Part shown: in pieces, positions 1 to 6,075 of the stretch | Numbering within the stretch: position 1 is the stretch's first letter | Layout: each line of letters starts with the position of its first letter | Assembly (NCBI GenBank): GCA_014377055.1 | Contig: JACMQJ010000324.1 | Location: forward strand, 1-7,430 | From: Candidatus Sericytochromatia bacterium | Lineage (GTDB): Bacteria; Cyanobacteriota; Sericytochromatia; UBA7694; JACMQJ01 | Reading direction: 5' to 3' | Length of the DNA stretch: 7,430 nucleotides | Notes under the pieces: model-generated | The model's input: the letters and a program-made list of their open reading frames with translations, nothing else | The model's database searches: none | Told to the model about the DNA's origin: nothing | Program-made: the position numbers and the translations under genes

Positions 1-577
1 AATATTCATAACTTAGGTCACGACAATCAAGCTTTAAAACAGAATCTTTTTTGCCAAAGACACTAATAAATTGATCCATAATCCCACATTTTACACCAAC
101 AAATTCATTCTCTGCTTTTTGTGATAGTTTTACTAGATCAATTTTGGTTAGATTTAAAGCAAATATTTTGTTTAAGGCGAATGATAAAGCACATTCTAAA
201 GCAGCAGATGATGACAAGCCAGCACCAATAGGTATATTACCACCAAATACACAATCAAATCCTCTTATATCTGCTTTTAAATAATTAAATTGCTGGATAA
301 CACCCATAATATAGTTTGTCCAATTTTTATCATTTCTTTCAAGATTATTTAAGTTAAATTCATGTTTTTCTTGCATATCATAAGAGTAAATACGGACTCT
401 ATCGGTGTTATTTGGAGATATTGCTACAATAGTTTCTTTATCTATAGCTGCAGGTAATACAAAACCTTGATTATAATCGGTATGTTCACCAATCATATTT
501 ACTCTTCCAGGAGATCTAAATAAAAATGGACTTTTATTGAAATTTTTTATAAAACTTTCTTTTATTTCTATTTTCAT
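1..577 (-). CDS. galK: Galactokinase, N-terminal 192 residues (runs off left edge)
   Basis: Galactokinase phosphorylates alpha-D-galactose to galactose-1-phosphate with ATP in the Leloir pathway, in the cytoplasm. The reading frame is open from the ATG at 577-575 to the left edge, giving about half of the usual 380-390 residues. The family signature SPGRVNMIGEHTDYN lies at residues 22-36; from the family, R25 is the catalytic arginine and E31, H32 and D34 bind galactose. The GHMP-kinase phosphate loop, PIGAGLSSSAALE, is at 116-128. A third motif, GVKCGIMDQFISVFG, is at 161-175, with D168 in the place of the catalytic aspartate. Together these separate galactokinase from other GHMP kinases such as mevalonate or homoserine kinase. 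No strong Shine-Dalgarno is visible before the start; a TGATATAAT promoter lies 35 bases upstream. It is transcribed away from argS, so it is not in the same operon. The C-terminal half lies outside the window, so intactness cannot be judged. Confidence 0.95.
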   Translation of the reverse strand, partial: MKIEIKESFIKNFNKSPFLFRSPGRVNMIGEHTDYNQGFVLPAAIDKETIVAISPNNTDRVRIYSYDMQEKHEFNLNNLERNDKNWTNYIMGVIQQFNYLKADIRGFDCVFGGNIPIGAGLSSSAALECALSFALNKIFALNLTKIDLVKLSQKAENEFVGVKCGIMDQFISVFGKKDSVLKLDCRDLSYEY

Positions 578-612
578 ATATTAACGATTTACCTAATTTG
601 ATGGTTTGGATA

Positions 613-621
613 ATTATATCA
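613..621 (-). promoter_or_regulatory. galK promoter, extended -10 TGATATAAT
   Basis: Read on the minus strand, bases 621-613 are TGATATAAT, a perfect TATAAT box with a TGn extension. It ends 35 bases before the galK ATG, which would give a leader of roughly 29 bases. No standard -35 hexamer is seen at 16-18 base spacing. A TTGAAC lies 12 bases upstream of the hexamer, too close to be a normal -35. The same 9-mer precedes argS and pheT. Called from sequence only. Confidence 0.6.
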
Positions 622-795
622 AAGCTAAACGTTCAAAAAGTAAAATATATAAAAAAAAAACATAAATTTTTAATATCTGATATACAAAAAAGTACTTAAA
701 CTATTTTACTTAATCATGTATAAGTTTTTGGAAATGCTTAAGTTTTAAGACACCTTGTTTAAATAATTAGATGGTTTTAAAAACTGAAAAACAAT

Positions 796-832
796 TACTT
801 TTTATTATAAATTAACCAAAACCTAAAAAGTA
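796..832. repeat. 9-base inverted repeat upstream of argS promoter
   Basis: TACTTTTTA at 796-804 and its exact reverse complement TAAAAAGTA at 824-832 are separated by 19 bases. It lies about 37 bases upstream of the argS -10 box, so it could be a two-half-site operator or a weak hairpin. In DNA this AT-rich a chance match is quite possible, and no known regulator is recognised. Confidence 0.25.
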
Positions 833-865
833 GAACAAGTCAAATTTTTTCTTTTGGTAACTTCT

Positions 866-874
866 TGATATAAT
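866..874 (+). promoter_or_regulatory. argS promoter, extended -10 TGATATAAT
   Basis: TGATATAAT is a perfect -10 hexamer (869-874) with a TGn extension. It lies 38 bases upstream of the argS ATG and would start transcription around 881. No standard -35 hexamer is apparent, which is common for extended -10 promoters. It probably drives argS and the two tightly spaced genes behind it. Confidence 0.65.
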
Positions 875-912
875 ACATCAATGTTTGAGATTAATGAATT
901 AGTGGTTGATAA

Positions 913-2733
913 ATGCGTAATAAATTAGCATCTTTTATAAAAGATACTATTAAAAATAAATTTGATGTAGATACAGATATAAATATAGAGATCCCTGCTC
1001 TAGCTGAACATGGTGATTTTTCGCTTCCATGCTTTCAATTTTCCAAATTATTAAAAAAAGCTCCTGTTACAATTGCCAATGATTTAAAAGTAGCTCTTGA
1101 AGAAAATAAAAATGATTTTATCCAAGAAATAAATAATGTGGGTCCTTATCTTAATTTTAGAATAGATAAAAATAGTTATTTTAGCGAAGTATTTAAGCAA
1201 ATAATGGATCAAAAAGAAAATTATGGTAATACAGAGTCAGGAAAAGATAAAAGTGTTATGGTCGAATTTTCTTCACCAAACACCAATAAACCATTACATC
1301 TTGGTCATGTTAGGAATAATTTATTGGGTGATGCTATCAGTAAATTACATCAAGCTTGTGGCTATAAAGTAATTAAAGCTAATCTTTTAAATGATCGTGG
1401 TATTCATATTTGTAAAGCCATGTTTGCATGGAAAGAATTTGGTAATAATGAAACTCCTGAAAGTTCTGGTATAAAAGGAGATCACTTGGTAGGTAAATAT
1501 TATGTGACTTTTGAAAAAAAATTAAAAGAAGAACAAGATAAATTTATCCAAGATAAAAATGTTGATCTTGCCAGCATGGAAGAACGTGATAGAGATAAGT
1601 TTATTGAAGAAGAGTTTTATCCTAACTCATACTATCTAAAGTCAGCTAGAGAATTACTCCTAAAATGGGAAGCTGGAGAACTAGATACTATTGAATTATG
1701 GAAAAAGATGAATGCTTGGGTTTTTAAGGGATTTCAAGAAACCTATAAAGCATTAGGTATTAGTTTTGACAAATATTATTATGAAAGCCATACTTACAAA
1801 TTAGGTAAAGATATTGTCTTAAAAGGTCTTGAGTCAGGAGTTTGTTATCAAAAAGAAGATGGTTCTATTTGGTTAACACTTCCAAAAAAAGGATTTGGAA
1901 ACGATAAAATACTTCTCAGAAAAGATGGTACATCAGTTTATATTACTCAAGATATTGGAACAGCTTTTTTAAAATATCAAGATTACAAAATGAATAAATC
2001 AATTAATGTTGTTGGTTCTGAACAAGAATATCATTTTCAAGTATTATTTAAAGCCCTTGAATTACTTGGTTTTGAAGAATATCGAGGATGCTATCATCTA
2101 AGCTATGGAATGATTTATTTACCAGAAGGGAAAATGAAATCCAGAGAAGGTAAAGTTGTCGATGCAGATGAATTAATTATCGAAATGGTTGAAAAAGCTA
2201 AAGAAGAAATAATCTCACGTAATAGACCATTTACAGGTGAAGAATTATCGTCAATTTCAAATATAGTAGGTTTAGGGGCATTAAAATATTATGTTTTACA
2301 ATACAGTGCCAAAACTGATTTTACCTTTGATCCAAAAGCCTCAATTGATTTTAATGGAAAAACAGGACCGTATATCCAATATACACATGCTAGAATCTGT
2401 AGTTTGTTAAGACAAGTATCTGATGTTGATTTAAGCGAAAAAATAGATTTTAGTGGACTTAATTCTCAAGAGGATAATAATTTATTAAAACTCTTAGAAC
2501 AGTTTCCTTATATTGTTGAAAAAGCTTGTATTAACTATAATACATCTATATTAGCTGAGTATTTGTATGATACCGCCTCAGCTTTCAACTCATTTTATAG
2601 TAGAGCTGACAACAGAATTAAAGATATGGATACTGAACGACAAAAACCAAGATTAGCTCTCGCAGTATCTTGTAAACAAGTTATTAATAATGGACTAGCT
2701 TTATTTGGCATAAGTTCACCAGAACAAATGTAA
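913..2733 (+). CDS. argS: Arginyl-tRNA synthetase, complete
   Basis: This class I aminoacyl-tRNA synthetase charges tRNA-Arg with arginine using ATP, in the cytoplasm. At 606 residues it is normal for the family. The N-terminal tRNA-recognition (Add-1) domain covers about residues 1-90, including the usual ALAEHGDFSLP stretch. The Rossmann core starts with VEFSSPNTNKPLHLGHVR (117-134), whose HLGH at 129-132 is the HIGH signature. NDRGIHICK is at 160-168, YITQDIGTA at 343-351 and VVGSEQEYHFQVL at 366-378. The KMSKS loop is present as KMKSR (407-411). The C-terminal DALR anticodon-binding helical domain begins around 480 with NGKTGPYIQYTHAR (481-494). The start has only a weak Shine-Dalgarno-like AGTGG, six or seven bases upstream, but the N-terminal domain fits it. 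The sequence is of the Bacteroidetes/spirochaete style rather than the E. coli or cyanobacterial style, suggesting old horizontal transfer or an unusual lineage. It is the first gene of a likely three-gene operon. Confidence 0.97.
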   Translation: MRNKLASFIKDTIKNKFDVDTDINIEIPALAEHGDFSLPCFQFSKLLKKAPVTIANDLKVALEENKNDFIQEINNVGPYLNFRIDKNSYFSEVFKQIMDQKENYGNTESGKDKSVMVEFSSPNTNKPLHLGHVRNNLLGDAISKLHQACGYKVIKANLLNDRGIHICKAMFAWKEFGNNETPESSGIKGDHLVGKYYVTFEKKLKEEQDKFIQDKNVDLASMEERDRDKFIEEEFYPNSYYLKSARELLLKWEAGELDTIELWKKMNAWVFKGFQETYKALGISFDKYYYESHTYKLGKDIVLKGLESGVCYQKEDGSIWLTLPKKGFGNDKILLRKDGTSVYITQDIGTAFLKYQDYKMNKSINVVGSEQEYHFQVLFKALELLGFEEYRGCYHLSYGMIYLPEGKMKSREGKVVDADELIIEMVEKAKEEIISRNRPFTGEELSSISNIVGLGALKYYVLQYSAKTDFTFDPKASIDFNGKTGPYIQYTHARICSLLRQVSDVDLSEKIDFSGLNSQEDNNLLKLLEQFPYIVEKACINYNTSILAEYLYDTASAFNSFYSRADNRIKDMDTERQKPRLALAVSCKQVINNGLALFGISSPEQM

Positions 2734-2738
2734 GAGTA

Positions 2739-2744
2739 TATAAT
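2739..2744 (+). promoter_or_regulatory. Possible -10 box immediately before the GHL10 gene
   Basis: A perfect TATAAT lies in the 19-base gap after argS and ends 8 bases before the ATG of the next gene. If used, transcription would start within a base or two of the ATG and give an essentially leaderless mRNA. It lacks the TGn extension seen at the other promoters and has no clear -35. In such AT-rich DNA a chance TATAAT is plausible. Confidence 0.25.
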
Positions 2745-2752
2745 AAGACCTA

Positions 2753-5146
2753 ATGCCAAATAAATATAAAAAACATCATCTCAGTATTTATACTACCCTA
2801 AGCATATTTTTATTATCTATTTTATATCAACCAGCTTCTATTGCTCTTGATTTAAAAGATTTTAATGTCATTTCTACTAGAGTTAATGAAAGAGGAGATT
2901 TTAGAGAAAATTATATTAAACTAAAATCTTTGATTTCTGTTGTCAATGAAAAAGTAAATAAACATGCTAAATTTTTTAAAAACACAAATTATAAGCAATC
3001 AAAAAAAGATGTTGCATTAGCAGCTATAGCACTAAATGATGCTGACATAGCTTTTAGTACTGGCGAAAAAGCAAAAGCAAAGCACTTTGTTAACGTAGCT
3101 CTTGAAAATTTGCGAACTGCTCAATTAAATCTAATGCCTTCCAGAGTTGCCGAAGCAAGAGGTCTATATATTGATGCTGATAGTATTCCCAAAAGCAAAT
3201 ATGAAATAACAAGATTAATGAAAACACTTAAAAAAGCTAATTTTAATATTATTTACCCAGAAGTTTTTAGACGTGGTTATGCAATTGTCACCAATAATAT
3301 CACTGAGATCGATCCTAATTTCAAAGAACTTAATTTTGACGCACTTAGTTATTTAATAGAAGAAGCACATCATAATGGTATTGAGGTGCATCCTTGGATT
3401 TGGACATTTAGAGTAAAATCTCCCAATTATGGTAATCCAATATTGGGTAAGTATAGTGATTTGATGGCAACCAAAGAAGTATATAAGCCTTTTGATCGAC
3501 AACCCTTATTTTTAAGTCCAGCAGCACCACAGGCAAGGCAATTAATAGCTAAATTATTAAAATTTATAGCAACTAACTATGATATTGACGGTTTATTGCT
3601 CGATTATATACGATATGATGAAACTAACAACGAAGATATACTTAGTAAAAAATATTTTCGCTTATACTATCTTGATAAATACAAAGTAGAGCCACCCGTT
3701 AATATTGATCGAAAAGATCCTATTTTTGTTGAATGGCAGTTATGGAGAGAAAGTCAAGTTACAACTATGGTTGAGCTTATCAAAAAAGAAATAAATTCGG
3801 TTAAGCCTGATCTGATAATTGGAGCGTCAGTTTTTAGAACAGAAGGTGAAGGTCGATTGTTAAAAATGCAGGATTGGCGACTATGGGCTAGTAATCACTT
3901 GATAGAGTATGTTTGCCCAATGTTATACACCAATGTTTCTAATGATATAAATTATTGGCTTGATTCTGAAACGGATAGAGAAACAAGGAATGATTTTCTT
4001 TATGTCAGCCTTGGAGCTCATAAGTTTATTACACCTGATGATTTGTATCAACAATATGGTATTTTGTCTAAAAGAAATATCCCTGGCTTAAATATTTTTG
4101 CTTTGACACATTATAACAGAGATAATTTTTTGGATTTGTCAAAAAGTATTTTTAGAAAACCAGCTATTTTGCCACATAAAAATGTTTTAAAATCAATTAA
4201 ATTAACTTTAAAAGATACATCTGATTGGCTAAAACGATTAAGTTATGATGAAAAGTCTCTACCAGCAAATGAATTAAATAATCTTGCTTATCAATTTAAT
4301 CAGCTAAATAATACAATACCTGATAAAAAGAACTATAAGGATTATTTTAAGCTTAATGCTAAATTATCTAATTTAAAAGATACTGTTGATTCATACAGTA
4401 AAGTAAAAAATTTTTCACCATATTTTCTTGAAGAAATAAAAGAACCAATAGATTATAGTCAAAGATTATTAAAAATATTTAGTGTCGAAATGCTCACCAA
4501 GAATAAAACTTTTATTTCTAGTTTACCTCCTTTACCTATTTTGGCTGAAACTAAACCACTTCCTATAGTTGATATTTATCCAACAAGTGTGGCACCAAAT
4601 ATTGATGGAACTATTGAGTCTGACTTATGGTATAAATATCTTCCACTTAGAGGTTTTTATTGGCATCTTGGATCATTTAGAGCTGAAGTTGAAACAGTCG
4701 TAAAAATGACTTATGGTAAAGAATATTTGTACATTTCCTTTGAAAATTATGAGCCTAATATGAAAAAAACTGTTAAAGTTGCTCATGATCATAACTCAGA
4801 GCAAATTATTAATGATGATTCTGTAGAAGTTTTTCTTAAAGTACCTGGTATCAAAGATTATTATCAATTTGCTGTTAATATGAATAATGCTCAACTTGAA
4901 AAAAAAATAAATAAAAAATCTTGGCATAGTAAGTGGTCAAGTGGTGTCAAAGTAGAAGATGAAAAATGGAGTGTCGAATTTAAAATACCTTTTAGTGATT
5001 TAAATTTTGTTCCTAATTCTGGAGAGGTTTTAAAAGCTAATTTTGTCAGAAATAGACCCCAAGAAACAGACCCTCACAGTCATTGGTCACCAACTTATTA
5101 TAGTCCATACACTCCTTCGAGATTTGGTAGCATAGTTTTTAGATAA
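2753..5146 (+). CDS. Secreted GHL10-type glycoside hydrolase-like protein with C-terminal CBM9-like domain
   Basis: The 797-residue protein begins with a signal peptide: a basic start (KYKKHH), a hydrophobic core at about 10-25, and a likely signal peptidase I site after PASIA (27-31). There is no lipobox cysteine, so it should be released into the periplasm or outside rather than lipid-anchored. Residues about 50-130 look helical. A TIM-barrel GHL10 domain (DUF187/PF02638 type) spans about 134-460, with EARGLYIDADS (134-144), EVHPWIWTFRV (211-221), DIDGLLLDYIRYD (277-289), GASVFRTEGEG (357-367) and CPMLY (388-392). D279, D284, E364 and E366 are candidate active-site acids by position only. 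A helical linker (about 470-600) leads to a beta-rich CBM9/DOMON-like domain (606-797), with NIDGTIESDLW and DDSVEVFL (688-695). A known family member, E. coli DigH/YddW, cleaves peptidoglycan glycan strands stripped of stem peptides, so a cell-wall or polysaccharide substrate is a reasonable guess, not shown. The gene follows argS by 19 bases and precedes trmO by 2. Confidence 0.85.
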   Translation: MPNKYKKHHLSIYTTLSIFLLSILYQPASIALDLKDFNVISTRVNERGDFRENYIKLKSLISVVNEKVNKHAKFFKNTNYKQSKKDVALAAIALNDADIAFSTGEKAKAKHFVNVALENLRTAQLNLMPSRVAEARGLYIDADSIPKSKYEITRLMKTLKKANFNIIYPEVFRRGYAIVTNNITEIDPNFKELNFDALSYLIEEAHHNGIEVHPWIWTFRVKSPNYGNPILGKYSDLMATKEVYKPFDRQPLFLSPAAPQARQLIAKLLKFIATNYDIDGLLLDYIRYDETNNEDILSKKYFRLYYLDKYKVEPPVNIDRKDPIFVEWQLWRESQVTTMVELIKKEINSVKPDLIIGASVFRTEGEGRLLKMQDWRLWASNHLIEYVCPMLYTNVSNDINYWLDSETDRETRNDFLYVSLGAHKFITPDDLYQQYGILSKRNIPGLNIFALTHYNRDNFLDLSKSIFRKPAILPHKNVLKSIKLTLKDTSDWLKRLSYDEKSLPANELNNLAYQFNQLNNTIPDKKNYKDYFKLNAKLSNLKDTVDSYSKVKNFSPYFLEEIKEPIDYSQRLLKIFSVEMLTKNKTFISSLPPLPILAETKPLPIVDIYPTSVAPNIDGTIESDLWYKYLPLRGFYWHLGSFRAEVETVVKMTYGKEYLYISFENYEPNMKKTVKVAHDHNSEQIINDDSVEVFLKVPGIKDYYQFAVNMNNAQLEKKINKKSWHSKWSSGVKVEDEKWSVEFKIPFSDLNFVPNSGEVLKANFVRNRPQETDPHSHWSPTYYSPYTPSRFGSIVFR

Positions 5147-5148
5147 AT

Positions 5149-5979
5149 ATGAATGAAAATAATAATGAAAGTAATGATACTAACTTTAATAATCTTGATT
5201 TAAAGCCTATAGGTTTTATTAATTGCAAACAAAAAGAAAGATATGAAGCCCCAAGACAAGGTGTTCATGCCAAAGATAACAAAGGTGTAATAAAATTATT
5301 ACCTCATCAAAATTTTGAGCAAGCTGTTCAAGATTTAGACGGATTTGATCGTATATGGCTAATATATGGCTTTCATTTAAATCAAGGCTGGAAGCCTTTG
5401 GTTAGTCCACCAAGATTTTTGGAAAGGAAAGTAGGTCTCTTTGCCACTCGTTCACCTTTTAGACCAAATCCGATTGGATTGACTTGTGCAAAGATAATTA
5501 AAGTTGAAAAATTAAAAATATATATAACTGAATTTGACTTACTTGATAATACACCTATTTATGATATTAAACCTTATGTACCTTACTCTGATTCATTTCC
5601 AGATGCAAAAACAGGTTGGCTGATACCCAATACTAATATCTACAATATTATTATTACTAGAACAGCTAAAATTCAATCCGATTTTTTGGCTAAAAATTGT
5701 AATATGAATATTGAAAATTATGTAAAAGTACAGTTACAAGTCGATCCTATTAATGAAACTAGAAGAAGAATCCACAAATCAGATCAATACTTTGAAAATA
5801 ATCAATTATTCACTTTAAATTTTAGAACTTGGCGAATTAATTATTATATTGATGAAATTTTGAAAAAAGTATATATTTTGCAAATAAGATCCTCATATAC
5901 ATTGGATGAATTAAATAATGTAGAGGATCCTAAGAAAGATAAAGAGCATCATCGAATTTTTGTACATAAATTTTTTTAG
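5149..5979 (+). CDS. trmO: tRNA (N6-threonylcarbamoyladenosine37-N6) methyltransferase TrmO
   Basis: TrmO (YaeB/TsaA) uses S-adenosylmethionine to add a methyl group to t6A at position 37 of certain ANN-reading tRNAs (tRNA-Thr in E. coli), giving m6t6A. The conserved SAM-binding beta-barrel covers about residues 19-160: KPIGFINCKQKERYEAPRQG (19-38), the hallmark ATRSPFRPNPIGL (99-111), and DNTPIYDIKPYVPY (133-146), followed by SFPDA (149-153). The C-terminal TrmO domain is present, with RTWRINYYID (226-235) and DKEHHRIF (264-271). At 276 residues it is longer than the E. coli protein (about 235). Part of this is an Asn/Asp-rich N-terminal extension of about 18 residues ahead of the family start. 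No other in-frame start codon lies between this ATG and the conserved domain. The ATG is only two bases after the upstream stop and lacks a clear Shine-Dalgarno, which points to translational coupling. It depends on the t6A pathway (TsaBCDE-type), encoded elsewhere. Confidence 0.95.
   Translation: MNENNNESNDTNFNNLDLKPIGFINCKQKERYEAPRQGVHAKDNKGVIKLLPHQNFEQAVQDLDGFDRIWLIYGFHLNQGWKPLVSPPRFLERKVGLFATRSPFRPNPIGLTCAKIIKVEKLKIYITEFDLLDNTPIYDIKPYVPYSDSFPDAKTGWLIPNTNIYNIIITRTAKIQSDFLAKNCNMNIENYVKVQLQVDPINETRRRIHKSDQYFENNQLFTLNFRTWRINYYIDEILKKVYILQIRSSYTLDELNNVEDPKKDKEHHRIFVHKFF
5888..5929 (+). repeat. Bulged inverted repeat inside the 3' end of trmO
   Basis: GATCCTC (5888-5894), a three-base ATA bulge and TACATT (5898-5903) pair exactly with AATGTAGAGGATC (5917-5929), leaving a 13-base loop. 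This gives 13 base pairs interrupted by one bulge, with four G-C pairs in the lower stem, the strongest hairpin I see in the window. It lies inside codons for the conserved C-terminal domain, about 50 bases before the stop, and no T-run follows, so it is not a classic intrinsic terminator. Confidence 0.45.
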
Positions 5980-6028
5980 TTAAAAAATATCTTTTGAATA
6001 ACATTAATTAGAATTGCAACAAGTCTAA

Positions 6029-6037
6029 TGATATAAT
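6029..6037 (+). promoter_or_regulatory. pheT promoter, extended -10 TGATATAAT
   Basis: TGATATAAT is a perfect TATAAT (6032-6037) with a TGn extension, 38 bases upstream of the pheT ATG, the same distance as at argS. No standard -35 is visible; a TTGCAA lies 12 bases upstream of the hexamer. No clear terminator separates trmO from this site, so pheT may also receive read-through transcription from the argS operon. Confidence 0.65.
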
Positions 6038-6075
6038 GTCACCTGATTTTAGTATTAAGTTGAAGAAGATAGAAA

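Larger units (their letters stand above)
578..912. other. Divergent AT-rich intergenic region between galK and argS
   Basis: These 335 bases separate two divergently transcribed genes and contain the galK promoter near the left end and the argS promoter near the right end. The middle (about 640-840) is very AT-rich, with a run of ten A at 651-660 and a 9-base inverted repeat at 796-804/824-832. I see no tRNA, no T-box, no riboswitch-like conserved core, no strong GC-containing hairpin and no convincing protein gene. The A/T tracts may make the region curved, which would suit a promoter region, but that is inference. Confidence 0.6.

Noticed and set aside
651..660. Run of ten A as a phase-variation tract
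   Set aside because: It lies in the intergenic region upstream of the galK -10, outside any gene. Runs of A are expected in DNA this AT-rich, so a switching role has no support.
601..699. Plus-strand open frame of 32 codons starting ATG GTT TGG
   Set aside because: It overlaps the galK promoter and the poly-A tract, encodes a Lys/Ile-rich string without recognisable features, and has no ribosome-binding site.
840..912. T-box or other riboswitch in the argS leader
   Set aside because: The predicted leader is only about 32 bases, and no T-box core (TGGNACCGCG-like) or terminator/antiterminator pair is present.
5972..5987. TTTTTTA/TAAAAAA palindrome at the trmO stop as a terminator
   Set aside because: The stem is only A-T pairs with almost no loop and no proper T-run follows, so it would be too weak to act as an intrinsic terminator.
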